Part shown: positions 15,981-23,844 of the stretch, piece by piece
How the letters are laid out: each line of letters starts with the position of its first letter
How positions within the stretch are numbered: the first letter of the stretch is position 1
Assembly (NCBI GenBank): GCA_036491115.1
Contig: DASXCQ010000010.1
Location: 1 to 64,000, forward strand
DNA from: DATEPR01 sp036491115
Lineage (GTDB): Bacteria > Actinomycetota > Actinomycetes > Mycobacteriales > Pseudonocardiaceae
Direction: 5' to 3'
DNA: 64,000 nt
Translations under genes and position numbers: made by a program
Notes under the pieces: generated by a model
Databases searched by the model: none
Told to the model about the DNA's origin: nothing
Seen by the model: only the letters and a program-made list of their open reading frames with translations

Positions 15981-16046
15981 GTGGACCTCACCCGCCGCCG
16001 GACTGTAGACCAGTGCCGCCGTACAGCTACGGGCTGTCGACGCTGA
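15981..16046 (+). CDS. 21-codon Cys-containing leader peptide between SAM riboswitch and metN-like gene
   Basis: GTG start with GGAGG 4 nt upstream (15972-15976). The peptide starts MDLTRRRTVDQC, is Arg-rich, has a second Cys at position 19 and ends -RR. It resembles the actinobacterial putative leader peptides with an R-R-x-V-D-x-x-R...C pattern that precede sulfur-metabolism genes. The Shine-Dalgarno overlaps the 3' strand of riboswitch P1 (GATGG), so SAM binding should hide it. It may couple a Cys-codon or translation signal to the downstream ABC gene, 97 nt further on. Not experimentally known; inferred from position and pattern. Confidence 0.62.
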   Translation: MDLTRRRTVDQCRRTATGCRR

Positions 16047-16143
16047 CGCGTACCACCCCACCGCGCGATCCAGCCTGACCAGCCCGTTTCTCCATAGCCG
16101 ACTGCCGACGATCCGGCGTGTCGAGTGCTGCCCGGGAGTAGCC

Positions 16144-17163
16144 ATGATCACAGTCGAGAACCTCACCAAGTCCTATACCGGTGCGACGCCTGCCCTGGAC
16201 GACGTCACGCTGGATGTCGAGGACGGCGCCCTCTACGGCGTCGTCGGGCCGACCGGCGCCGGCAAGTCCACCCTGGCCCGGTGCGTCGCGCTGCAGGAAC
16301 GGCCCGACCGCGGTGCCATCCGGGTCGGCGGCACCAACCTGATGGCCCTGGGCTCCAGCCAGCTTCGGCAGGCCCGCAGGCAGATCGCGCTGCTGCCGCC
16401 GGAGCGGGCGTTGGTCGCCCGGCGCACCGCCGCCGGCAACGTGGCGGCACCGCTGGAGCAGGCCGGGATGGCCGGGCCGCAGCGCCGGTCCAAGGTGGCC
16501 GACCTGCTGGACCTGGTCGGCCTCACCGACCGGGCGTCCTACCAGCCCGCCGACCTCACGGCGGGCCAGCAGCGCAGGGTCGGCGTGGCCAGGGCCCTGG
16601 CCGGCGGCGCGTCCGTGCTGCTGGCCGACGAGCCGACCAGCGATCTCGACGCCACCGACGCGGCCGCGGTGCTGACCGTGCTGGACCGGGCGCGGGCCGA
16701 ACTCGGCGTGACCGTGGTCGTGGTCACCAGGGATGCCGGCGTGGTGCGGCGGCTGTGCGACGACATCGCGGTGCTGGACGGCGGCCGGCTCGTCGAGCAC
16801 GGGAAACTGCTGGACCTGGCCACCGACCTGGGCAGCTGGACCGCGACGGCCGTGCTGCCCGCGGTGCACGCCGACCTGTGCCCGAGCGCGCTGGCCGCGC
16901 TGACCTCGTCCTACGACCGGGTGGCCGACGTGGTGCTGATCGGCTTCGCCACGGTCGGCGCACTCCTGCCGGAGGCGGCCGGCCGGTTCGGCGTGGACAT
17001 CTCGGTGATCGGCGGCGGCCTGACCCGGCTCGGTGACACCCCGGTGGCCCGGTTCCAGGTCGGCGTGCGCGGTGAGCGGGCGGACAGCGCCCTGGCCTGG
17101 ATCGCCGACCGGGGTGCCGTGGTGCACCGCGCACCCGCCGGACCCCAGGGAGTGGCGGCCTGA
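16144..17163 (+). CDS. MetN-like ABC ATPase with NIL domain, orphan and lacking the H-loop histidine
   Basis: 339 aa; ATG with GGGAG 5 nt upstream. Walker A G-P-T-G-A-G-K-S-T (about 37-45), signature L-T-A-G-Q-Q-R-R, and Walker B VLLADEPTSDLD with catalytic Glu. The switch (H-loop) position reads V-V-T-R-D-A-G, with Arg where MetN has His (T-H-E-M). The C-terminal 80 residues match the NIL domain that senses methionine in MetN (DVVLIGFATVG, FGVDISVIGGG). No MetI permease or MetQ lipoprotein gene is adjacent. The SAM riboswitch upstream supports a methionine link, yet the altered H-loop and orphan state suggest slow hydrolysis or a regulatory role. Known: MetN family. Inferred: altered function. 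Confidence 0.85.
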   Translation: MITVENLTKSYTGATPALDDVTLDVEDGALYGVVGPTGAGKSTLARCVALQERPDRGAIRVGGTNLMALGSSQLRQARRQIALLPPERALVARRTAAGNVAAPLEQAGMAGPQRRSKVADLLDLVGLTDRASYQPADLTAGQQRRVGVARALAGGASVLLADEPTSDLDATDAAAVLTVLDRARAELGVTVVVVTRDAGVVRRLCDDIAVLDGGRLVEHGKLLDLATDLGSWTATAVLPAVHADLCPSALAALTSSYDRVADVVLIGFATVGALLPEAAGRFGVDISVIGGGLTRLGDTPVARFQVGVRGERADSALAWIADRGAVVHRAPAGPQGVAA

Positions 17164-17187
17164 CCTTCACGCTCTCGGCCGGGTACG

Positions 17188-17193
17188 TAGGCT
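17188..17193 (+). promoter_or_regulatory. -10 element TAGGCT, leaderless start of ispE
   Basis: TAGGCT ends exactly 6 nt before the ispE GTG at 17200, identical in hexamer and spacing to the metG site. Confidence 0.6.
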
Positions 17194-17199
17194 CAGGGT

Positions 17200-18165
17200 G
17201 TGCTTGCTGTGGTCCCCACGCCGGTAACGGTCCGCGTACCCGCCAAGATCAACCTGCATCTCGCGGTCGGTGATCGCAGGCCGGACGGCTATCACCACCT
17301 GACCACGGTGTTCCAGGCGCTGTCCCTGACCGACGAGGTGGTCGTCGCGGCCACCGAGGACCCGGGCGTCGAGGTCACCGGTGAGGGCGCGGCCGCCGTG
17401 CCCGCCGGCAAGGACAACCTCGCCTGGCGGGCCGTCGAGGCGCTGGCCGAGCACGTCGGCCGGGACCCGGCGGACAGTTTGATCAGGGTGCTGATCCGCA
17501 AGGCCATCCCGGTGGCCGGCGGCATGGCGGGCGGCAGCGCCGACGCGGCCGCGACCCTGGTCGGCCTGGCCGCGCTGTGGAAGCTGGAGATCGGCCGCGA
17601 CGAACTGGCCACCGTCGCCGCCCGGCTGGGCAGCGACGTGCCGTTCATGCTGCACGGCGGCACCGCCCTGGGTACCGGTCGTGGCGAGCAGCTCGTCCCG
17701 GTGCTCACCCGGCACACGTTCCACTGGGTGATCGCGCTGGACCGCCGCGGCCTGCGCACCCCGGAGGTGTACGGCGAACTGGACCGGCTGCGCGACGACG
17801 GTCGGCCGCAGCGCACCGGGGACGTCGAACCCGTGCTGGAGGCTCTCGCGTCCGGCGAGCCGCGCCAGCTGGCCCTGCTGCTGGGCAACGACCTCCAGGC
17901 CGCCGCCGTCTCACTGCGACCCGCGCTGCGCCGCACGCTGCGCGCAGGCGTGGCCGCCGGCGCGCTGGCCGGTCTGGTCAGCGGGTCCGGTCCGACGTGT
18001 GCGTTCCTCTGCTCGGACGGGGACAGTGCGGTCCGGGTGGCCGCCGAACTGGCTGGCGCCGGCGTGTGCCGGACGGTACGGGTGGCGTCCGGTCCGGTAC
18101 CGGGTGCGCGGGTGATCGGCGGGGAGGACGCCCAGCGGTCCACACCGCCCGAGGTCCACGCCTGA
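17200..18165 (+). CDS. ispE: 4-(cytidine 5'-diphospho)-2-C-methyl-D-erythritol kinase
   Basis: 321 aa GHMP kinase of the MEP isoprenoid pathway. N-terminal V-R-V-P-A-K-I-N-L-H-L, Y-H-H-L-T-T-V-F-Q, and the ATP-binding glycine motif V-A-G-G-M-A-G-G-S-A-D-A-A are intact, with the C-terminal G-L-V-S-G-S-G-P-T-C motif. It phosphorylates CDP-ME to CDP-ME-2P using ATP. Position after rsmA is conserved in Actinobacteria although an ABC gene intervenes here. GTG start; predicted leaderless mRNA from TAGGCT. Confidence 0.95.
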   Translation: MLAVVPTPVTVRVPAKINLHLAVGDRRPDGYHHLTTVFQALSLTDEVVVAATEDPGVEVTGEGAAAVPAGKDNLAWRAVEALAEHVGRDPADSLIRVLIRKAIPVAGGMAGGSADAAATLVGLAALWKLEIGRDELATVAARLGSDVPFMLHGGTALGTGRGEQLVPVLTRHTFHWVIALDRRGLRTPEVYGELDRLRDDGRPQRTGDVEPVLEALASGEPRQLALLLGNDLQAAAVSLRPALRRTLRAGVAAGALAGLVSGSGPTCAFLCSDGDSAVRVAAELAGAGVCRTVRVASGPVPGARVIGGEDAQRSTPPEVHA

Positions 18166-18169
18166 CGCC

Positions 18170-18364
18170 GGCAACCCGGTCATCGGCCGCCTCGGCGTCG
18201 TGGCCGCGTGGCCGACCGAGCGCGCCTTCTACGCCACCACGACGGGCAGTGACGCCACCGCCGGCACCGGCGTCCTCGATGTCGACGGCACGTTCCGCGT
18301 CGACTTCGGATCGACCGGCGACCAGTTCACCTACCGGCTCACCGGCAGCTACGTAGCCGCGTGA
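18170..18364 (+). pseudogene. C-terminal remnant of an unidentified protein gene
   Basis: A 64-codon open stretch with strong G/C third-position bias encodes a protein-like sequence starting GNPVIGRLGVVAAWPTE and ending FTYRLTGSYVAA before TGA. No start codon exists in frame between it and the upstream stop at 18113. The ispE reading frame ends 5 nt before it in another frame. It therefore looks like the tail of a gene whose 5' part was deleted or overwritten by ispE. The sequence looks like a beta-rich secreted-type domain; family not recognised. Confidence 0.55.
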
Positions 18365-18391
18365 CGCGGAGGACGTGCGGGAAGGCGGTGC

Positions 18392-18432
18392 CCGGGTCGG
18401 CCGGCCGTACCCCGGTGGATCGGCCGACCCGG
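18392..18432. terminator. Bidirectional stem-loop terminator
   Basis: CCGGGTCGGCCG (18392-18403) and its exact complement CGGCCGACCCGG (18421-18432) form a 12-bp perfect stem with a 17-nt loop, between convergent transcription units. There is no U-tract, as often in Actinobacteria. Confidence 0.75.
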
Positions 18433-18440
18433 AGACCTGA

Positions 18441-19379
18441 TCAGGACTTCGCGAACGTCAGCGTGACGAAGGCGTCGTAGTGGATGCCCTGACCGGCGGC
18501 GCCGGGCACGTTGATGTGGTCCACCGGGTCGGACACGGTGGTCTGCACGGTGCTGCCACAGTCAGCCGTCGAGCCGATGCCCAGCGGCACCACGGTGGAC
18601 GTGCCGGTCAGCGGCGCGGTCGCGCCGTTGTTGTCGGCGCCGTCCGCGTACTCGCAGGTCAGCTTCGCACCGGTGGTGTTGTCTTCCTTCTCCAGCACGA
18701 TGCGCGGGTACAGCGCCCAGCCGTCGGCCGTCGAGGACGCATGCAGCGACACGTCGCAGCCGGCGGCCGCGTTCTTGCACGTGAAGCGGACGGTACCGGC
18801 AGCCTGGTCACCGCCGGGCGCGCCCAGTTCGGCGGTCTCGTACTGAGCCCACGTCGTCCCGTCCACCTGAAGCTGGCCGACACCGAACGTGGCGGCGGCG
18901 GCCGGTGCCGCGGCCGGCAGGTCGTACTTCGTGACCGAGAGCAGGAAACGCGCCGCGGCGTTGCTGTGCACCTTCACCGCGCCGTTGGTCAGCGCGGACG
19001 TGAACGGCGCCGTGTTGCCGGAACTGTTCAGTCTGGTCGTGACACCACCGGTGACGGTCTCGGTGCCGGGGTGGCCGCTGCTGCCGTTCCACACGAAAGC
19101 CCTGGTCGGGGCCGACGCGTTGAACAAGGTGAGGTAGCCCTCGATGCCGGTCGCGTTGGCCGGGATGCCGTCGACACCGGCCACCTGCACGGTCACGTCA
19201 GCCGCCGGGCTGATCGCGCGGCCGGGCGTGTTGACGATCCGGGTCATCGGGATGTCGACGGTGTTGGCCGGGGCGGACTCGCCCGGCACGGCCGCGGACG
19301 CCGACGTTGAGGTCAGCACCCCCAGGGTGGCGATCCCGGCCACGGCCAGGCCGATGGTCGCCTTGCTGATCTTGTTCAC
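18441..19379 (-). CDS. Secreted protein with signal peptide and beta-sandwich-like repeat domain
   Basis: 312 aa; GTG at 19379 with GAGAGGAA 5 nt upstream. A classic Sec signal peptide (MNKISKATIGLAVAGIATLG..., cleavage probably after SASA near residue 29). Residues 40-155 resemble a domain common in actinobacterial exported proteins (T-R-I-V-N-T-P-G-R, V-A-G-V-D-G-I-P-A-N-A-T, YLTLFNASAPTRAFVWN, ending F-L-L-S-V-T-K-Y). The C-terminal half contains two Cys pairs (FTCKNAAAGCDVSL; LTCEY...DCGSTV), suggesting disulfides. No catalytic motif seen. Function unknown; a surface or adhesive role is possible. Monocistronic. Confidence 0.75.
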   Translation of the reverse strand: MNKISKATIGLAVAGIATLGVLTSTSASAAVPGESAPANTVDIPMTRIVNTPGRAISPAADVTVQVAGVDGIPANATGIEGYLTLFNASAPTRAFVWNGSSGHPGTETVTGGVTTRLNSSGNTAPFTSALTNGAVKVHSNAAARFLLSVTKYDLPAAAPAAAATFGVGQLQVDGTTWAQYETAELGAPGGDQAAGTVRFTCKNAAAGCDVSLHASSTADGWALYPRIVLEKEDNTTGAKLTCEYADGADNNGATAPLTGTSTVVPLGIGSTADCGSTVQTTVSDPVDHINVPGAAGQGIHYDAFVTLTFAKS

Positions 19380-19755
19380 TGCGGTTCCTCTCGGAGGTAC
19401 TTCGACTCGCCCAGGGTGGGGGTGGGCAGTCAGGTGCTGCCGATCGGTGATCGCGCGGACGGCGCCCGGGGTTACCGGGATCCGTGTTCTGTCAGGTATT
19501 CGTCCGAGGCGCGCGGCCGCAACGTGGACGTCGGCGGTGTGGGTCACGATCGGCGCGCCGCGGCTCGTCCACCGTGTGGCCGGTCGAGGGCTTCGGGTCA
19601 CGGATACTCTCGCGGGAAGGCGTCGTAGATCGCGTCGCCGCTCCTGGGAGGCGGCCGACCCGTCGGAGGGCTGGTTGCCGGTGATCTTCACGGGCTACCT
19701 CGTGGTGTGTGTCTGTCCCACGTCTGACCAACATCTTCGGAGAAAGTGCAGGTAG
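19380..19755. other. Divergent intergenic region with possible Cys-rich leader ORF before the ABC-F gene
   Basis: 376 bp between the divergent secreted protein and ABC-F genes; both promoters must lie here, but no confident -35/-10 pair was identified. On the plus strand a small frame starting GTG at 19702 or 19705 encodes MVCVCPTSDQHLRRKCR and stops (TAG, 19753-19755) directly abutting the ABC-F ATG at 19756. Such a leader would be translationally coupled to the ABC-F gene; no Shine-Dalgarno precedes it, so it is tentative. Confidence 0.4.
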
Positions 19756-21519
19756 ATGGCCAACCTGGTCAACCTGGAGTCGGTGGACAAGAGCTTCGGC
19801 CTGCGTCCGTTGCTGGACGGTGTCTCGCTGGGGGTCGACGACAGCGACCGGATCGGTGTCGTCGGCCTGAACGGCGGCGGCAAGACCACGTTGCTGGAGA
19901 TTCTGGCCGGGGTCGAGCCGGTGGATGCCGGGCGGGTCAGCCGGACCCGGGACCTGCGGCTCGCCGTTGTCACCCAACGGTCCGAATTGGACGATCGGGT
20001 TACCGTGCGGCAGACCGTGATCGACCCACTGGGCACGTCGGCCGACCACGAGTGGGCCGCCGATTCGCGGGTGCGTGGCGTCTTGAACGGACTGGGCATC
20101 GGTGCGCTCGGCATGGACACCGAGGTGGGCTCACTGTCCGGTGGTGAGCGGCGGCGGGTGGCGCTGGCGGCGGCCCTGGTCCAGGAGCTGGACCTGCTGG
20201 TGCTGGACGAGCCGACCAACCACCTGGACGTGGAGGGCGTGCGCTGGCTGGCCGAGCACCTGCTGGCCAGGCGGTGCGCGCTGGTGGTCGTCACCCACGA
20301 CCGGTGGTTCCTGGACACGGTGTGCACCCGCACCTGGGAGGTGGCGGGCGGCAAGGTGGAGCAGTACGAGGGTGGTTACGCGGACTGGGTGTTCGCCCGC
20401 GCTGAACGCGCCCGGCTGGCCGACGTTGCCCAGGAACGGCGGCGCAACCTGGCCCGCAAGGAGCTCGCCTGGTTGCAGCGCGGTGCCAAGGCCCGCACGT
20501 CCAAGCCGCGCTACCGGGTGCAGGCCGCCGAGGACCTGATCGCCGACGTGCCGGCGCCCAGGGACACCGTGGAACTGGTGTCCTTCGCCCGCAACCGGCT
20601 TGGCCGGGTGGTGCTGGAGCTGGAGGACGTGACGCTCGCGGCGGGCGAGCGAGCACTGCTGTCCGGTGTCACGTGGCGGATCGGGCCGGGCGACCGGATC
20701 GGCCTGGTCGGCGTGAACGGCTCCGGCAAGACCACGCTGCTGCGGCTGCTCGCCGGTCAGCTGGCACCGGCAACCGGTCGGCGGATCCAGGGCCAGACCG
20801 TGCGCCTGGCCCACCTGACCCAGGAACTGCACGACCTGCCCGGCGGCCTGCGGGTACTGGAGGCGGTGGAGCAGATCGCCGGCCGGGTCACGCTGGGCAA
20901 GCAGGACCTGTCGGCGTCGCAGCTGGCCGAGCGGTTCGGCTTCCCGCCGTCCCGCCAGTGGACCCCGGTGGCCGACCTGTCCGGCGGCGAGCGGCGCAGG
21001 CTGCAGCTCACCCGGCTGCTGATGGCCGAGCCGAACGTGCTGCTGCTCGACGAGCCGACCAACGACCTGGACATCGACACGTTGCAGCAGCTGGAGGACC
21101 TGCTCGACTCGTGGGCCGGCACCATGGTCGTGGTGTCGCACGACCGGTACCTGGTGGAACGGGTGTGCGACGACGTCGTGGCGCTGCTCGGCGACGGCCG
21201 GATCACCCACCTGCCCGGCGGCATCGACGAGTACCTGCGCAGGCTCACCGCCGCCACGGCCCCGCCGTCCCCGGCGAAGGTGGACACCCCGCCCTCCAGC
21301 GCCGCCGAGCAGCGGGCCGCGCAGAAGACCGTGGCCCGCCTGGAACGCCGGCTGGAGAAGCTGCAGACCCGCACGGCCGAGCTGAACGCGGCGATGGCCG
21401 ACGCCGGTGCGGACGCCGGCCGCCTGGTCGAACTGGACACGCAGTTGCGTGCGGTCCAGGCGGAGCAGTCGGAGGCCGAGGAGGAATGGCTGGCCGCGGC
21501 CGAGCGGGCCGGGGTGTGA
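19756..21519 (+). CDS. ABC-F family ATPase (Uup/EttA-like)
   Basis: 587 aa with two ABC domains in one chain and no membrane segment. Walker A: G-L-N-G-G-G-K-T-T (about 36-44) and G-V-N-G-S-G-K-T-T (about 318-326). Signatures L-S-G-G-E-R-R-R in both; Walker B LLVLDEPTNHLD and VLLLDEPTNDLD. A linker of about 80 residues between domains (LARKELAWLQRGAKARTSKPR) is the P-site tRNA interaction motif region, and a C-terminal coiled coil (about 515-585) resembles Uup. ABC-F proteins act on the ribosome, either relieving stalling or protecting from antibiotics. GGAGA upstream serves as ribosome binding site. Which ABC-F subfamily is uncertain. Confidence 0.9.
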   Translation: MANLVNLESVDKSFGLRPLLDGVSLGVDDSDRIGVVGLNGGGKTTLLEILAGVEPVDAGRVSRTRDLRLAVVTQRSELDDRVTVRQTVIDPLGTSADHEWAADSRVRGVLNGLGIGALGMDTEVGSLSGGERRRVALAAALVQELDLLVLDEPTNHLDVEGVRWLAEHLLARRCALVVVTHDRWFLDTVCTRTWEVAGGKVEQYEGGYADWVFARAERARLADVAQERRRNLARKELAWLQRGAKARTSKPRYRVQAAEDLIADVPAPRDTVELVSFARNRLGRVVLELEDVTLAAGERALLSGVTWRIGPGDRIGLVGVNGSGKTTLLRLLAGQLAPATGRRIQGQTVRLAHLTQELHDLPGGLRVLEAVEQIAGRVTLGKQDLSASQLAERFGFPPSRQWTPVADLSGGERRRLQLTRLLMAEPNVLLLDEPTNDLDIDTLQQLEDLLDSWAGTMVVVSHDRYLVERVCDDVVALLGDGRITHLPGGIDEYLRRLTAATAPPSPAKVDTPPSSAAEQRAAQKTVARLERRLEKLQTRTAELNAAMADAGADAGRLVELDTQLRAVQAEQSEAEEEWLAAAERAGV

Positions 21520-21570
21520 GGGTTCGGCGTCTGATGGTGGGATCGTCCGACCTGGGCATCGGCCGGCGGT

Positions 21571-21576
21571 TAAGCT
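21571..21576 (+). promoter_or_regulatory. -10 element TAAGCT before the acyl-CoA synthetase gene
   Basis: TAAGCT ends 7 nt before ATG 21584 and no Shine-Dalgarno is seen; leaderless start predicted. Confidence 0.5.
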
Positions 21577-21583
21577 CCGCATC

Positions 21584-23230
21584 ATGAGTCGGTTCGTCGA
21601 CATGCTGCTGGACAGCGCGGCCACATCGACCCGGGGAATCGTCACCGGCGAGCCGAAAGAGCCGCTTCGCCGGACGTGGGGCGAGATCAGCGAGCAGGCG
21701 CACCGGATGGCGGGTGCGCTGGTCGCCGGAGGTGTCCTGCCGGGTGCCGCGGTGGCGGTGCTGGCCGCCGACCCGGCGCTGATCGCCCCCGCCGTGCAGG
21801 CCGTGTGGCTGTCCGGCGGCAGCGTGACGATGCTGCACCAGCCGACCCAGCGCACCGACCTGGCCGAATGGTCGATCGACACCGTCAAGGTGCTGGACAT
21901 GATCGGGTCGAAGCTGGTCCTGCTCGGTGCCCCGTTCGACGCGCTGGCCCCGGTGCTGGACGAGCACCACGTCGCCTACCGCATGCTGCCCGACCTGGTC
22001 GACGGCGAACCGCCGGCCGGACCGGTCGACACAGCCGAGGACGCCACCGCCCTGCTGCAGCTGACCAGCGGCTCGACCGCGGAGCCGAAGGCCGTGCGGA
22101 TCACCCACGGCAACCTGTTCGCCAACATCGCCTCGATGCGCCGGGCAGCCGCGCTGGACCGGGACGACGACGTGATGCTGTCCTGGCTGCCGCTGTTCCA
22201 CGACATGGGCATGGTCGGCTTCCTGACCCTGCCGATGGCCATCGGCGTCGAGCTGGTGAAGACCACCCCGGTGGACTTCCTGTCCGGCCCGCTGCTGTGG
22301 CCCGCACTGCTGAGCAAGTACCGCGCCACGGTGACGGCCGCGCCCAACTTCGCCTACGCGATGGTGGGCCGCCGGATGGCGAAGGTGGACGAGCCGGACG
22401 CCTACGACCTGTCCCGGCTGCGCATCGCCCTGAACGGCGCGGAGCCGATCGACGAGGCGGCCGTGCGCGGCTTCGTGGCCGCGGGCGCCCGGTTCGGCAT
22501 GCCGGCCGAGTGCGTGCTGGCCGCATACGGCATGGCCGAGGCGACGCTGGCGGTGTCGTTCGCGCCGCTGCTCACCGGGCTGACGGTGGACACCGTGGAT
22601 GCCGACGAGCTGGAGGCCGACAACCGGGCCGAACCGGCGACCGGCGACAGCACGCGGGTGTTCTCCCTGCTCGGCCCGCCGCTGCCCGGCCTGGAGGTGA
22701 CGGCCGTCGACGAGCACGGGACGCCGCTGCCGGAGCGGCGGGTGGGGGAACTGTGGGTGCGCGGCGAGGCAGTGACGCCCGGCTACCTGACGGTCGACGG
22801 CCCACTGGCCACCCAGGACGCCGACGGCTGGCTGGCCACCGGCGATCTGGGCTACCTGGTGGACGGCCAGGTGGTGGTATGCGGGCGGATCAAGGACGTC
22901 ATCATCATGGGCGGCCGCAACATCTACCCGACCGACATCGAGCGCGCCGCCCAGTCGGTGGAGGGCGTGCGGCCGGGCAACGCGGTGGCGGTGCGGCTGG
23001 ACGCGGGCAGTCGGCGGGAGCGGTTCGCGGTCGCTGTGGAGTCCGCTGTGGCCGGTGACGATGCCGCGGAACGGTTGTTGGCCAAGGAGATCACCGCACG
23101 GGTGCTGGACGCGGTCGGTGCCCGGCCGGTGGGCGTGTTCGTGCTGGGCGCGGGCACGTTGCCCAAGACGCCGTCCGGGAAGCTGCGCCGGTCCGCCGCG
23201 GCCGAGTTGGTGGCCGACCGGGTGGATTAG
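21584..23230 (+). CDS. Acyl-CoA synthetase / fatty acyl-AMP ligase (Rv1013/pks16-like)
   Basis: 548 aa member of the ANL adenylating superfamily. P-loop motif T-S-G-S-T-A-E-P-K-A near residue 165, LSWLPLFHDMGMVGF, the A-Y-G-M-A-E-A-T-L motif (about 308), the W-L-A-T-G-D-L-G-Y motif (about 417) and hinge G-R-I-K-D-V-I-I. It activates a fatty or other carboxylic acid as acyl-AMP. The DMGMVG and YGMAEATL segments are typical of fatty acyl-AMP ligases, and the position before pth matches M. tuberculosis pks16 (Rv1013). The catalytic C-terminal Lys appears as T-P-S-G-K-L-R-R. Its last 4 nt overlap the convergent pth gene. Confidence 0.87.
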   Translation: MSRFVDMLLDSAATSTRGIVTGEPKEPLRRTWGEISEQAHRMAGALVAGGVLPGAAVAVLAADPALIAPAVQAVWLSGGSVTMLHQPTQRTDLAEWSIDTVKVLDMIGSKLVLLGAPFDALAPVLDEHHVAYRMLPDLVDGEPPAGPVDTAEDATALLQLTSGSTAEPKAVRITHGNLFANIASMRRAAALDRDDDVMLSWLPLFHDMGMVGFLTLPMAIGVELVKTTPVDFLSGPLLWPALLSKYRATVTAAPNFAYAMVGRRMAKVDEPDAYDLSRLRIALNGAEPIDEAAVRGFVAAGARFGMPAECVLAAYGMAEATLAVSFAPLLTGLTVDTVDADELEADNRAEPATGDSTRVFSLLGPPLPGLEVTAVDEHGTPLPERRVGELWVRGEAVTPGYLTVDGPLATQDADGWLATGDLGYLVDGQVVVCGRIKDVIIMGGRNIYPTDIERAAQSVEGVRPGNAVAVRLDAGSRRERFAVAVESAVAGDDAAERLLAKEITARVLDAVGARPVGVFVLGAGTLPKTPSGKLRRSAAAELVADRVD

Positions 23231-23805
23231 TCCGCGTGGAACGTGTTCTGGGCGGTTTCCAGGCCCCGGGACACCAGTGCGGCCGTGGCGTCGGCGGCCC
23301 TGTCGATGACGAAGGCCAGTTCCTTGCGTTCCACCGTGGAGAAGTCGCGGAGCACGAAGTCCGCCGGATCCATCCGGCCCGGTGGCCTGCCGATGCCGAC
23401 CCGCACCCGGTAGTAGTCCTTGGTGCCCAACGACTTCGTGATCGACCGGAGTCCGTTGTGCCCGTTGTCGCCACCGCCGAGCTTCAGCCGGACCGTGTCG
23501 AACGGGATGTCCAGCTCGTCGTGCACCACGACGAGCGACTCCGGTGACACCTTGAAGAACCGCAGCAGACCGGCCACCGGCCCGCCGGACAGGTTCATGA
23601 ACGACTGCGGCTTCGCGAGCACCACCCGCTCACCGCCCAGCCGGCCCTCCAACACGGCGGCACCGGACTTGTGCGCCTTGAACCGGCCGCCCACCCGGTC
23701 GGCCAGCTCGTCGGCCACCAAGAACCCGATGTTGTGCCGGTTCCCGACATAGGCAGGACCGGGATTGCCGAGACCCACGATCAGCGCGACCTCGTCGCGA
23801 AGCAT
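23227..23805 (-). CDS. pth: Peptidyl-tRNA hydrolase
   Basis: 192 aa. Family signatures: L-I-V-G-L-G-N-P-G-P-A-Y, the catalytic N-R-H-N-I-G-F with His near residue 24, PQSFMNLSGGPV, and V-V-H-D-E-L-D-I-P with the catalytic Asp. It recycles peptidyl-tRNAs released from stalled ribosomes. GGGAG lies 9 nt upstream of ATG 23805. It is 39 nt downstream of rplY in the same direction, the conserved rplY-pth pair, and its end overlaps the convergent ligase gene by 4 nt. Confidence 0.95.
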   Translation of the reverse strand: MLRDEVALIVGLGNPGPAYVGNRHNIGFLVADELADRVGGRFKAHKSGAAVLEGRLGGERVVLAKPQSFMNLSGGPVAGLLRFFKVSPESLVVVHDELDIPFDTVRLKLGGGDNGHNGLRSITKSLGTKDYYRVRVGIGRPPGRMDPADFVLRDFSTVERKELAFVIDRAADATAALVSRGLETAQNTFHAD

Positions 23806-23844
23806 GGCCCGTCAACTCCCGGTCCTGACCCGTGCGGGTGGTGC

